From an uncultured Lachnospiraceae bacterium (GTDB lineage Bacteria > Bacillota > Clostridia > Lachnospirales > Lachnospiraceae), in the NCBI GenBank assembly GCA_910585465.1, contig CAJUEW010000008.1, positions 62,001 through 126,000 on the forward strand: DNA of 64,000 nt. Reading direction: 5' to 3'. Below are positions 35,955 to 45,128 of the stretch, piece after piece. The position numbers and the translations under genes were made by a program. Below the pieces are notes generated by a model, which worked only from the letters and a program-made list of their open reading frames with translations, searched no databases and was not told where the DNA came from. How positions within the stretch are numbered: position 1 is the first letter of the stretch; each line of letters begins with the position of its first letter.

Positions 35955-37073
35955 CTACATGATATACCTTTCATTTTTTTCGATCACAACCTTCACGCCT
36001 TCTTCTCCCACATAACGGGAGTTTGCCCGGATCGTATCCCTGCTTTCAACAATACAGTTCTCAATATATGTGTTATCTCCCAAATATACATCATTTAAAA
36101 TAATCGAATTTTTAATCACGCAATTATTTCCTACAAACACCTTTTTGAAAAGAACAGAATTCTCAACTGTACCATTGATAATACATCCGCTGGCAACCAG
36201 ACTGTTTTTCACATTGGAGCCGGCATTATATTTTGCGGGAGGAAGATCCTGCACTTTGGAATATACATCCGGATATTCCTGTAGAAAATGCTTTCTCACT
36301 TCCGGTTTCAGGAAATCCATATTGGTCTCATAATATGCCTCTACAGACGCTATGCTGTTCCAATAGCTCTCTATCTTATACGCATAGATCTTCTTGACAT
36401 TCTTGTAACGGATCAGGATATCACGCACAAAATCGTAACGATCCTCCTGGGCGCACTTTTCAATCAGCTCAATTAACTGACGGCGGCGGATAATATAAAT
36501 TCCGCAGGAAACCATAGTGCAATCAGTTGCCATCGGCTTTTCTTCCATATCAATGACTCTTCCGGTCTCATCGGCTTTTACCACACCAAAGCGGCTCATA
36601 TCCGTTCCTTCCGGCATTTCCTTGCATACAACCGTGATATCTGATTTTTTGTCAATATGATATTCCAAAACCTTATTATAATCCATTTTATAGACGCCAT
36701 CGCCGGAAGCTATCACTACATACGGCTCATGGCTCTGTTTCAGCCAGTCCAGATTCTGATAGATAGAATCTGCAGTTCCGCGGTACCAAAAATTATTGTC
36801 CGCGGTCACTGTGGGAGTAAAAATATAAAGTCCGCCCTGCTTTCTTCCAAAGTCCCACCATTTGGAGGAGCTTAAATGCTCATTCAGAGAGCGGGAATTG
36901 TACTGTGTCAGCACTGCCACCTTCTGCACATGAGAATTTGACATATTGCTAAGAGAGAAATCAATGCTCCGGTAGCTCCCTGCCACCGGCATAGCAGCAA
37001 TCGCACGCTTACTGGACAGCTCTCTCATCCTGTGATTATTACCGCCTGCCAAAATAATTCCAATTGCTCTCAT
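35955..37073 (-). CDS. glgD: Glucose-1-phosphate adenylyltransferase subunit GlgD
   Basis: A 372-residue partner subunit of ADP-glucose pyrophosphorylase. The N-terminal nucleotidyltransferase fold starts IGIILAGGNNHRMRELSSKR, in which the usual catalytic GGxGxRL loop is degenerate, as in GlgD proteins, which modulate GlgC and are not very active alone. A left-handed beta-helix occupies the C-terminus (about 285-365, VKNSLVASGCIINGTVENSV). Its start shares a base with the glgC stop (TAATG), so the two subunits are made together. Confidence 0.94.
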   Translation of the reverse strand: MRAIGIILAGGNNHRMRELSSKRAIAAMPVAGSYRSIDFSLSNMSNSHVQKVAVLTQYNSRSLNEHLSSSKWWDFGRKQGGLYIFTPTVTADNNFWYRGTADSIYQNLDWLKQSHEPYVVIASGDGVYKMDYNKVLEYHIDKKSDITVVCKEMPEGTDMSRFGVVKADETGRVIDMEEKPMATDCTMVSCGIYIIRRRQLIELIEKCAQEDRYDFVRDILIRYKNVKKIYAYKIESYWNSIASVEAYYETNMDFLKPEVRKHFLQEYPDVYSKVQDLPPAKYNAGSNVKNSLVASGCIINGTVENSVLFKKVFVGNNCVIKNSIILNDVYLGDNTYIENCIVESRDTIRANSRYVGEEGVKVVIEKNERYIM

Positions 37074-38344
37074 TATCTTTCACCTGCCTTAACTAATGTC
37101 TCACCGCTTGCAAGTACGCCGTTCGGATAATCGCTGCTTTCGGTCACGCCGGAGATCGCAGTATTCAGACCAATCTGTACATTAGGCGGAATCACGGAAT
37201 TTTCACCAATCGTTACAAGGCCAAAGGAATATACTTTGGGATTCACTTTATTCGGGATATTCTCTCCCATACCCAGAACGCAGTTGTCGCCAATGGTAAC
37301 CTCTTCTGCAATAATGGCCTTATCGACCTTGCAGCCGGCACCGATGACGGTATTCTTCATAATAATGGAATCACGCACAACAGCGCCCTTTCCTACAGTA
37401 ACCCCCGCTCCAATCACGGAATTGATAACTGTTCCCTCAATGGTAGAATTACCGCAGACAATACTTCTTTCAATAAAACCATCAGAAGACACATACAAAG
37501 GAGGTATTGCATCACTCTTTGTATAGATTTTCCAGAATTCTTCGTACAGGTTAAACTCCGGAATAATATCAATCAGCTCCATATTGGCTTCCCAGTAGGA
37601 GCCAAGAGTCCCCACATCCTTCCAGTATCCGTTGTACTCATATGCAAAAAGACGTTCTCCATTGCCCAGACATTCCGGAAGGATATGCTTTCCGAAATCA
37701 CAATTCGGCACATCTTTCATCTTGATTAAAGCTTCCCGGAGAATTTTCCAGGTAAAGATATAAATACCCATAGAAGCCAGATTACTTCTTGGGTTGGCCG
37801 GCTTCTCTTCAAACTCATTGATCTGTCCGCTCTCATCAGTAATAACAACGCCAAAACGGCTTGCCTCTTCCCACGGAACCGGCATACATGCAATCGTAAC
37901 CGCCGCATTGTTTTCCTTATGGTAATCCAGCATCACTTCATAATCCATTTTATAGATATGGTCGCCCGAGAGAATCAATACATAATCCGGATTATATGTA
38001 TCGATATAATCAATGTTCTGATAAATCGCATTCGCCGTACCGGAATACCAGTCGCTTCCGACACTCTTTTCATAAGGGGAAAGAATCGTCACTCCTCCAT
38101 TATTACGATCCAAATCCCAGGGCATACCAATACCAATGTGAGTATTCAGACGCAGCGGCTGATACTGCGTCAAAACTCCAACCGTATCGATACCCGAATT
38201 AATACAGTTACTGAGCGGGAAGTCAATGATACGGTATTTGCCACCAAAGGCAACTGCCGGTTTGGCTACCTTGGCAGTCAACACGCCTAATCTGCTTCCC
38301 TGTCCTCCAGCCAAAAGCATGGCTATCATTTCTTTCTTAATCAC
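37073..38344 (-). CDS. glgC: Glucose-1-phosphate adenylyltransferase, catalytic subunit
   Basis: A 423-residue enzyme that makes ADP-glucose from ATP and glucose 1-phosphate, the committed step of glycogen synthesis. It shows AMLLAGGQGSRLGVLTAKVA then KPAVAFGGKYRIIDFPLSN, the substrate region EEKPANPRSN and a C-terminal left-handed beta-helix (about 300-400). I use the GTG at 38344 with GAGGTG a few bases upstream. The glgC-glgD pair is typical of Firmicutes. Other glycogen genes are not in the window. Confidence 0.95.
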   Translation of the reverse strand: MIKKEMIAMLLAGGQGSRLGVLTAKVAKPAVAFGGKYRIIDFPLSNCINSGIDTVGVLTQYQPLRLNTHIGIGMPWDLDRNNGGVTILSPYEKSVGSDWYSGTANAIYQNIDYIDTYNPDYVLILSGDHIYKMDYEVMLDYHKENNAAVTIACMPVPWEEASRFGVVITDESGQINEFEEKPANPRSNLASMGIYIFTWKILREALIKMKDVPNCDFGKHILPECLGNGERLFAYEYNGYWKDVGTLGSYWEANMELIDIIPEFNLYEEFWKIYTKSDAIPPLYVSSDGFIERSIVCGNSTIEGTVINSVIGAGVTVGKGAVVRDSIIMKNTVIGAGCKVDKAIIAEEVTIGDNCVLGMGENIPNKVNPKVYSFGLVTIGENSVIPPNVQIGLNTAISGVTESSDYPNGVLASGETLVKAGER

Positions 38345-38638
38345 ACTATCACCTCTTGCTGTAACATTAAATGCTTTGATGTGAATATTATAACACACCC
38401 TTTGTAAATAGTGAACATTTTCCTTAAAAATTATTCATATGTTTTTAACATTTTGTGACACTTTTTTTTGTTATATAAAATTTTAGATTATTTGTTTCGT
38501 CATTTTTTACATATTATTCTGTCGTATTTTAGTAATTTTTATGAATCCCCTCCTTTTTCTTCCATAATCATCATTGATTTTTCATAGGGATGGTTTATAA
38601 TGAGGTCTAAAGTATGCAATTAAGGAAGGAGATTTTCC

Positions 38639-40018
38639 ATGTATCAAATAGATTTTCGCACTCCCATACACGTTCATTTCATCGGAATCGGCGGCATCAG
38701 CATGAGCGGTCTTGCCGAAATCCTGTTGCAGGAGGGGTTTGCTGTATCCGGATCCGATGCCCGCGAGTCCGGGCTTACAAAGCATCTGCGGGAAAAAGGA
38801 GCTGTCATTCATTACGGCCAATGCGCCGAGAATATTACCAAAGAAATCCAGGCAGTCGTCTATACGGCCGCTATCCATTCAGACAACCCGGAATATACAG
38901 CGGCTAAAGCCGCAGGAATCCCCATGATTTCAAGAGCAGACCTGCTTGGCCAGATCATGCGCAATTACAAGACTGCCGTCGCCGTGGCCGGAACTCACGG
39001 AAAAACCACCACCACCTCTATGCTGGCCACCGTTCTTCTGGAAGCAAATATGGATCCTACCGTATCTGTGGGAGGCATTCTGCCGGCGATAGGCGGCAAT
39101 ATCCGGGTCGGACGCTCCGATACTTTTCTGACAGAAGCCTGCGAATACACGAACAGCTTCCTGTCCTTTTATCCAACTGTAAGCATTATATTAAATATAG
39201 AAGAAGATCATATGGATTTTTTCAAGGATTTAAATGATATCCGCCGTTCCTTCCATCGCTTTGCCGGACTTCTTCCTGACGACGGACTTCTGGTGCTAAA
39301 TGGAGAGATTGAGTGTCCCGGGGAAATTACCGACGGCATTTCCGCCCGCATCGTAACCTACGGACTGACCGGAAACCACGACTGTACGGCCCGCCATATT
39401 TCTTATGACAAAACCGGCTGCCCTTCCTTTACTGTTGTTTATAAAGGAACCGAGCTCGGCTCCGTTACCCTGTGTGTTCCCGGAATTCATAATGTATCCA
39501 ACGCCCTGGCTACTGTCGCCGCTGCCCTGGAGCTTGGCATCAGCTTTTCAGAGATTCAGGCCGGATTAAATGCATTTCACGGAACAGACCGGCGTTTTCA
39601 GTATAAGGGCACAGTGAACGGAATCACTGTCATCGACGACTATGCCCACCATCCAACGGAGATCGAGGCCACATTGAAAGCAGCCGCCAATTATCCCCAC
39701 CGGGAGCTTTGGTGTGTTTTTCAGCCCCACACCTATACCCGCACCAAAGCCTTCCTGCACCAGTTTGCACAGGCGCTCTGTCATGCCGACCATGTCATTC
39801 TGGCGGATATTTACGCCGCGAGAGAGACTGACACATTGGGAATCAGTTCCCTCTCTCTGAAGGAGGAGCTGCAGAGGCTGGGAAAAACCTGCTATTATTT
39901 TCCATCATTTGAAGAAATTGAAACATTTTTGTTAGAAAAATGTATGCACGGTGACCTGTTGATAACTATGGGAGCCGGAGATGTGCTGAAAATTGGGGAA
40001 AATCTACTTTCCAAATAA
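38639..40018 (+). CDS. murC: UDP-N-acetylmuramate-L-alanine ligase
   Basis: A 459-residue ATP-dependent amino acid ligase that adds L-Ala to UDP-MurNAc in cytoplasmic peptidoglycan precursor synthesis. The Rossmann N-domain reads HFIGIGGISMSGLAEILL, the P-loop is AVAGTHGKTTTTSML, and the central domain has ACEYTNSFLSFYPT and the C-terminal domain DDYAHHPTEIEAT. Length is normal. AAGGAG precedes the ATG. It is divergent from glgC and followed by the DnaA-box region. Confidence 0.96.
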   Translation: MYQIDFRTPIHVHFIGIGGISMSGLAEILLQEGFAVSGSDARESGLTKHLREKGAVIHYGQCAENITKEIQAVVYTAAIHSDNPEYTAAKAAGIPMISRADLLGQIMRNYKTAVAVAGTHGKTTTTSMLATVLLEANMDPTVSVGGILPAIGGNIRVGRSDTFLTEACEYTNSFLSFYPTVSIILNIEEDHMDFFKDLNDIRRSFHRFAGLLPDDGLLVLNGEIECPGEITDGISARIVTYGLTGNHDCTARHISYDKTGCPSFTVVYKGTELGSVTLCVPGIHNVSNALATVAAALELGISFSEIQAGLNAFHGTDRRFQYKGTVNGITVIDDYAHHPTEIEATLKAAANYPHRELWCVFQPHTYTRTKAFLHQFAQALCHADHVILADIYAARETDTLGISSLSLKEELQRLGKTCYYFPSFEEIETFLLEKCMHGDLLITMGAGDVLKIGENLLSK

Positions 40019-40218
40019 AGTTATCCACATTATCCACATGTTTATCAACATAATAAGTTGTATACTCATGTGGATTCTTTCGTGGATAATACATTTACAT
40101 AATATTTTCCACACCGCAATCTTAAAAGCTTGCATTTTCCCTGTTTTTTTGACATTTCCTGTCGAAATCAGTTTCCCATAATAAAACCTTTCCACCAAGT
40201 TATCCACATTATCCACAT
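40019..40218. promoter_or_regulatory. Tandem DnaA-box cluster between murC and dnaD
   Basis: Four perfect TTATCCACA boxes stand as two head-to-tail pairs (40021 and 40030; 40200 and 40209), inside a 21-bp perfect direct repeat (40019-40039 and 40198-40218). Weaker boxes lie between them: TTATCAACA at 40042 and TTATCCACG on the minus strand at 40081-40089. The intervening DNA is AT-rich. DnaA probably binds here to control the dnaD-dnaC operon or to be titrated; a secondary replication role is possible. The main oriC is not indicated, since dnaA and dnaN are absent. Confidence 0.75.
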
Positions 40219-40429
40219 TTATATTGTTTATTATTTTTCCATATCTGCCCGGATTGGGCACAATGCCGGCTCCCGCTTAACTGAGTCCTCAGGATTCCAG
40301 GCTATTTTCTTTTTAAAACACTTATGTTATAATTCGGATAAGCTATGCGTCGCGTATTTGTAAATAAAAGCCCCGGCTTTTTATTTTTGCGGCCGGACGC
40401 CGTCAGGAACCTTTCCGAAAGGAGCCATT
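40219..40429. other. Leader region of the dnaD operon
   Basis: This spacer before dnaD has no gene. An AAAAGCCCCGGCTTTT palindrome followed by TATTTTTG at about 40368-40388 looks like a plus-strand terminator or attenuator upstream of the AAAGGAG ribosome site at 40419. A promoter for dnaD may lie between the DnaA boxes and this element. Confidence 0.4.
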
Positions 40430-41452
40430 ATGAGCAGTTTTGTGCTGAAAAATGAATCATCCGCAGGTATTACCGGTGTTTCCAATATATTTCTGGATTA
40501 TTATATGCCTAAGGCAAACGGAGAATATGTAAAGGTCTACCTTTATCTTCTGCGCGCACTTCATCATCCATCTCTGGAGTTGTCCGTAGCCGGTGTGGCA
40601 GACGCCTTGGATCACACGGAGAACGACATTCTCCGCGCCCTTAAATATTGGGAAAAACAAAAGATCATAAAGCTGGAATGCGACAGTTCCAATACACTGC
40701 AGGGCATCTATCTGCTGGATATTCCTCCGTCTGATACGGAGGGCTTATCACCTGCTGCAGAGTCTGCTGCCAATACTGTTCCGCCCCGGAGAGCCTACAG
40801 CAGGAATGAGCTGGCACAGTTTTCCGGACAGGCCGAATGCCGTCAGCTTTTGTTTGTATGTGAACAGTATCTGAAAAAGTCCTTGTCTCCCTCTGAAATC
40901 GAGACACTTCTTTATTTTTATGATCAGCTGCACTTTTCTTCGGATTTAATTGAATATCTTGTGGAATACTGTGTCTGCAAGGGAAGCCGCAGCATTCATT
41001 ACATAGAAACAGTTGCCTTTGCATGGGCAGAAGCGGGAATCACCACCGTTTCCCAGGCGAAGGAGCGGACAACCACCTATATGCGGGGCAGCTTTTCCAT
41101 TATGAAGGCATTCGGTATCAATGACCGGAATCCTGTGGACCCGGAGATGAAATATATTGAAAAATGGCTTCATACTTATGATTTTACTTTGGAGCTGATT
41201 CTGGAAGCCTGTCACCGTACTATGGACCGGCTTCATAAACCAAATTTTGAGTATACAGACCGCATCCTGAAAAACTGGAATGCAAACAAAGTACATACCA
41301 TGGCTGATATTCAGGCTCTGGATCAGGCTCATCAGAAACGCAGCGTCCAGAAACGGCCTGCAGCCAATGTCCGTTCCACCGGATTTACCAATTTTGAGCA
41401 GCGTGATTATGATTTTGACGAACTGGAAAAACAGCTGCTTCAGAGTCAGTAG
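40430..41452 (+). CDS. dnaD: DnaD-domain primosomal protein
   Basis: A 340-residue replication-initiation protein. The N-terminal winged helix (about 15-110, MPKANGEYVKVYLYLLRALH and VADALDHTENDILRALKYWE) is followed by a first DnaD-like C-terminal domain (about 130-225, LIEYLVEYCVCKGSRSIHYI) and a second one (about 230-300, LELILEACHRTMDRLHKPNF then YTDRILKNWN). This matches the DnaD/DnaB family that remodels DNA and helps load the helicase in Firmicutes. It is followed at 10 bp by the loader gene. Confidence 0.93.
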   Translation: MSSFVLKNESSAGITGVSNIFLDYYMPKANGEYVKVYLYLLRALHHPSLELSVAGVADALDHTENDILRALKYWEKQKIIKLECDSSNTLQGIYLLDIPPSDTEGLSPAAESAANTVPPRRAYSRNELAQFSGQAECRQLLFVCEQYLKKSLSPSEIETLLYFYDQLHFSSDLIEYLVEYCVCKGSRSIHYIETVAFAWAEAGITTVSQAKERTTTYMRGSFSIMKAFGINDRNPVDPEMKYIEKWLHTYDFTLELILEACHRTMDRLHKPNFEYTDRILKNWNANKVHTMADIQALDQAHQKRSVQKRPAANVRSTGFTNFEQRDYDFDELEKQLLQSQ

Positions 41453-41462
41453 GAGGAATACT

Positions 41463-42470
41463 ATGCCCCTTACCAACAGACAATATGACGCCGTCATGCG
41501 GGACTATGATCGCAAACAGTACCGGAATTACCGCCAGCAATGTATGAGACAGGACGAAATCTACCAGAAAATTCCCCGCATCCGGGAAATAGAGGAAGGG
41601 ATCTCTGCCTGCAGTCTGGAGCATGCACAGCGGATTTTTGACGCAGAGCCGGGTGCGCTTCCCGCTCTTCGTGAGAAGCTTTCTGCCCTGCGCAGGGAAA
41701 AGGAATTTTTATTAGAAAAGGAAGGCTATCCTGCCGACTATCTGGAGATGCATTATACTTGCCCGGACTGTCAGGACACTGGTTATGTGGGACGTAAAAA
41801 ATGCCGGTGCTTCCGGAACGCGGAAATTCAGCTTTTATATTCCTCCTCCCAGCTTCAGGATATTCTTTTAGAAGAAAATTTTTCCACTCTTTCTTATGAG
41901 GTCTATGATGAGAGCCAGAGGGCCTCTATGCCTGCAGTTATTCGTACCTGTCAGAGTTTTACAGACACCTTTGACCGGGATTTTCGTAACCTGCTCTTTT
42001 ATGGGCCTGTGGGAACCGGAAAAACCTTTCTCTCCAACTGCATTGCCAAGGAGCTTTTAGACAGCGGTCATTCCGTTATCTATTTTACTGCCTTCCAGTT
42101 TTTTGAGCGCTTCTCTGCCTCCTCATCCGGAGAAGCCGTGGAATTTATCCATCGGCATGAAGCACTTTTGGACAGTGATCTTCTGATTCTGGATGATATC
42201 GGTACAGAAATGGCAAATACTTTTACAGTGTCAAAGCTTTTTCAAATATTGAACGAACGGGCGCTCCGGAGAAAATCCACCATTATTTCCACCAATCTGT
42301 CCCCCAAAGACTTCAGGGACATTTACAGCGAGCGGCTTTTCTCCCGAATCACAAGCTCCTATACGCTTGTAAAATTTGCAGGAAGCGACATCCGCATCCG
42401 TAAAAAAATTTCAAGCTTAAAGGCAGCCGAAAAAGCCGGGCAGCAGCAAAAATTTCTGCATTCCCGGTAA
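41463..42470 (+). CDS. DnaC/DnaI-like helicase loader ATPase
   Basis: A 335-residue AAA+ protein. The N-terminal part (about 1-120) is a helical region followed by a zinc-binding motif CPDCQDTGYVGRKKCRC. The ATPase core has Walker A LLFYGPVGTGKTFLSNCIAK (about 180), Walker B LLILDDIGTE, a sensor (STNLSPKDF) and an arginine finger near SERLFSRI. It probably loads the replicative helicase together with DnaD. I choose ATG 41463, with AGGAGG upstream, over an extension inside dnaD. Confidence 0.92.
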   Translation: MPLTNRQYDAVMRDYDRKQYRNYRQQCMRQDEIYQKIPRIREIEEGISACSLEHAQRIFDAEPGALPALREKLSALRREKEFLLEKEGYPADYLEMHYTCPDCQDTGYVGRKKCRCFRNAEIQLLYSSSQLQDILLEENFSTLSYEVYDESQRASMPAVIRTCQSFTDTFDRDFRNLLFYGPVGTGKTFLSNCIAKELLDSGHSVIYFTAFQFFERFSASSSGEAVEFIHRHEALLDSDLLILDDIGTEMANTFTVSKLFQILNERALRRKSTIISTNLSPKDFRDIYSERLFSRITSSYTLVKFAGSDIRIRKKISSLKAAEKAGQQQKFLHSR

Positions 42471-42476
42471 AATTCC

Positions 42477-42506
42477 TTGACGATTTCTTAAGGAGAATGT
42501 TATAAC
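42477..42506 (+). promoter_or_regulatory. Promoter of prs
   Basis: TTGACG (42477-42482) and TATAAC (42501-42506), 18 bases apart, lie just after the loader gene and about 55 bases before the prs start. A GGAGG site precedes the ATG. Confidence 0.6.
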
Positions 42507-42559
42507 GGTTTTAACAAAATTTTTCATTCATTTACATAAAAAACTTTGGAGGATAAACT

Positions 42560-43744
42560 ATGAATATTCAACGCAGCGAACGCATCCTGGAAAGTATTCC
42601 CGTTGGCTCTCTGGGTATCATCCCGCTTCCAAGCTGTAAAGAAATGGGTCAGAGAGTAAACGACTATCTGGTACAGTGGCGCCGGGAAAGCCTGAACGAG
42701 CACAAAAATACGATTGCTTTTCAGGGATATGAACAGGATTCTTATCTGATAGAAGCAAAGGTTCCTCGTTTCGGTTCGGGGGAGGCAAAAGGGATCCTGC
42801 TGGAATCCGTGCGCGGGCGTGATTTGTATTTAATGGTAGATGTATGCAATTACAGTCTGACCTACCCTCTCTGCGGACATATCAACCGGATGTCCCCGGA
42901 TGACCATTATCAGGATCTAAAAAGAATCATTGCGGCATGCGCAGGCAAAGCGAGGCGTATTACTGTCATTATGCCTTTTCTATATGAGAGCCGTCAGCAT
43001 AAACGTTCCTCGAGAGAATCCCTGGACTGCGCGCTTGCACTGCGTGAGCTGATTGATATGGGAGTTGACAACATTCTTACCTTCGACGCTCACGATCCGC
43101 GGGTTCAGAATGCCATCCCTCTCCATGGTTTTGAAACTGTTCAGCCATCCTATCAGTTTATCAAAGCCCTTCTTACCAACGTCCATGACATTCAGGCAGA
43201 CAGCGATCATCTGATGGTTATCAGCCCGGATGAGGGGGGCATGAGCCGCGCTATCTATATTGCCAACGTCCTTGGAGTGGATATGGGCATGTTCTACAAA
43301 CGCCGGGATTACACGAAAGTAGTAAACGGCCGCAATCCAATTGTGGCCCATGAATTTCTGGGCAGCAATGTGGAGGGCAAGGATGTAATTGTCATTGATG
43401 ATATGATTTCTTCCGGAGAAAGCATGATTGATGTAGCAAGTAAATTAAAGGAGCTGAAAGCAAACCGGATTTTTCTATATTCCACCTTTGGTCTTTTTAC
43501 CAATGGAATGGAGAAATTTGACAATGCTTTTAAAGAAGGCATTTTTTATCGTCTCCTTACCACAAACCTGGTTTACCAATCACCGGAGCTGCTTGCAAGA
43601 CCTTACTATATCTCCTGTGATATGAGTAAATATATCGCTCTTTTAATTGATACGCTGAACCATGACGCCTCCATCAGCGATCTGCTGGATCCTTATGAAC
43701 GTATTCATCGGTTTTTGAAAAAATATAAAGAAGGACAAATATAA
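42560..43744 (+). CDS. prs: Ribose-phosphate pyrophosphokinase (PRPP synthetase)
   Basis: A 394-residue enzyme making PRPP from ribose 5-phosphate and ATP for nucleotide, His, Trp and NAD synthesis. The catalytic domain includes VIMPFLYESRQHKRSSRESL (ATP site), FDAHDPRVQNAIP and the PRPP loop VIVIDDMISSGESMIDVASK. It is longer than the usual 310-320 residues because of an N-terminal extension (about 1-50) and insertions, a form I associate with Lachnospiraceae and relatives. It has its own promoter and stands apart from the spoVG region, where Bacillus keeps prs. Confidence 0.93.
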   Translation: MNIQRSERILESIPVGSLGIIPLPSCKEMGQRVNDYLVQWRRESLNEHKNTIAFQGYEQDSYLIEAKVPRFGSGEAKGILLESVRGRDLYLMVDVCNYSLTYPLCGHINRMSPDDHYQDLKRIIAACAGKARRITVIMPFLYESRQHKRSSRESLDCALALRELIDMGVDNILTFDAHDPRVQNAIPLHGFETVQPSYQFIKALLTNVHDIQADSDHLMVISPDEGGMSRAIYIANVLGVDMGMFYKRRDYTKVVNGRNPIVAHEFLGSNVEGKDVIVIDDMISSGESMIDVASKLKELKANRIFLYSTFGLFTNGMEKFDNAFKEGIFYRLLTTNLVYQSPELLARPYYISCDMSKYIALLIDTLNHDASISDLLDPYERIHRFLKKYKEGQI

Positions 43745-43752
43745 GATACAGG

Positions 43753-43783
43753 CCCTGTTTCCCGCATATGGATACAGGGTTTT
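43753..43783 (+). terminator. Weak terminator after prs
   Basis: CCCTG (43753-43757) and CAGGG (43775-43779) followed by TTTTC make a short hairpin right after the prs stop. The stem is only five pairs, so confidence is low. Confidence 0.35.
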
Positions 43784-43804
43784 CTACGAAAAGAGGAATC
43801 AGTT

Positions 43805-45112
43805 ATGCGAAATTTTATCTTTATCTCACCTGCTTTCCCGGGCAATTATGAGAACTTCTGTACTGCTCTGAAAGCAAATGGCATTAATGTACTGGGGATC
43901 GGAGACACTCCTTATGAGTCCCTTTCCAGCCGGTTGAAAAGTACGCTTACAGAATACTACCGGGTGGAAAATATGGAAAACTATGAGGATATGTTTCGCG
44001 CAGTTGCATTTCTTTCCTTTCGCCACGGAAAAATCGACTGGCTGGAAAGCAACAATGAATACTGGTTAGAGCAGGATGCCAGACTCCGGGAGGACTTTCA
44101 TATTACCACCGGACTACAGCCCAAAGATATGGCTCCTATTAAATATAAATCCCGGATGAAAGCCGGATATGAAAAAGCCAATATTCCAACTGCCCGCTAT
44201 CACCTGGTTGGAAAACTGAAAAACGCCCTTGATTTTATTGAAAAGGTCGGTTACCCGGTCATTGTAAAGCCCGACTGCGGCGTCGGCGCATCCGACACCT
44301 GGAAGATCAAGAATGAACAGGATCTAAAAAGCTTTTTCTGCAATCTTCCTTCTGTCCCCTATATTATGGAGGAGTTTGTTCCCGGAGAGATCTGCTCCTA
44401 TGACGCGATTGTGAACAGCAAGGGTTCCGTTCTTTTTGAAACCGGAAACATTTCTCCTATTTCCATTATGGACTGTGTCAACGAGCATAATTCCATTCAC
44501 TTTTATATTGTGGACAGACTGGCGGACGATCTGAAAAACTACGGGCGCGCCTGTATAAAAGCCTTCCACGTGCGCAGCCGTTTTGTACACCTGGAATTTT
44601 TCCGTCTGACAGAGAATCATCCTTATCTGGGCCAAAAAGGACAGATTGTAGGTCTGGAGGTCAATATGCGTCCCTCAGGCGGACCTACCCCCGATATGAT
44701 TAATTTTGCGTACAGTACAAACTGCTATCAGCATTTTGCAGATATGATTGTCTATGATCGTCTGCGCCATAAAAGTAAATCCACGCCGTGCTTCTGCGCC
44801 TTTGCAGGCCGCTGGAAGGAAGTCCCCTATGCGCATTCCCACCAGGATATCATCAGCGTATTTAAAGAAGAACTGAAGGCTGCGGAAGAGCTTCCGGAAA
44901 TTCTCGCCCACGGCATGGGCAACTATATGTATCTGGCAAAGCTGGAGAACAGACAGAAGATGGAGGAATTCTTCCAGTATGTTCTGGAGACCCGGAAAGA
45001 GGAAGAATCCATACAGGAGCCTGCTCCTCAGACTGCACAGGGTCCGGCAGACAAGGAGCCACAGCCCGGGAAGCTCCCTATAAAAACGGCTGCAGCCGGA
45101 CAGAGGGAATAA
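43805..45112 (+). CDS. ATP-grasp carboxylate-amine ligase-like protein, substrate unknown
   Basis: A 435-residue ATP-grasp enzyme. An N-terminal pre-ATP-grasp domain (MRNFIFISPAFPGNYENFCT) precedes the ATP-binding core with VGYPVIVKPDCGVGASDTWK, YIMEEFVPGEICSYDAIV and the Mg-binding stretch GLEVNMRPSGGPTPDMINFA. The C-terminal 40 residues are low-complexity (Glu, Pro, Gln). The fold predicts formation of an amide, ester or thioester through an acyl phosphate; the substrate is unknown. It lies 16 bp before an esterase-like gene, with which it forms an operon-like pair. Confidence 0.88.
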   Translation: MRNFIFISPAFPGNYENFCTALKANGINVLGIGDTPYESLSSRLKSTLTEYYRVENMENYEDMFRAVAFLSFRHGKIDWLESNNEYWLEQDARLREDFHITTGLQPKDMAPIKYKSRMKAGYEKANIPTARYHLVGKLKNALDFIEKVGYPVIVKPDCGVGASDTWKIKNEQDLKSFFCNLPSVPYIMEEFVPGEICSYDAIVNSKGSVLFETGNISPISIMDCVNEHNSIHFYIVDRLADDLKNYGRACIKAFHVRSRFVHLEFFRLTENHPYLGQKGQIVGLEVNMRPSGGPTPDMINFAYSTNCYQHFADMIVYDRLRHKSKSTPCFCAFAGRWKEVPYAHSHQDIISVFKEELKAAEELPEILAHGMGNYMYLAKLENRQKMEEFFQYVLETRKEEESIQEPAPQTAQGPADKEPQPGKLPIKTAAAGQRE

Positions 45113-45128
45113 TAAGGAGGATAAGCTT

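Noticed and set aside
35929..35955. Hairpin between glgD and spoVG as a terminator
   Set aside because: Stem is broken (GATAC/GTATC plus CTCAG/CTGA) and there is no T-run; too weak to call.
40019..40218. Main chromosomal origin oriC
   Set aside because: DnaA boxes are present, but dnaA, dnaN, recF and gyrB are absent; kept only as a regulatory or auxiliary site.
41280..41462. Longer DnaC-like protein starting inside dnaD
   Set aside because: The added residues are the dnaD region read in another frame; AGGAGG precedes the ATG at 41463.
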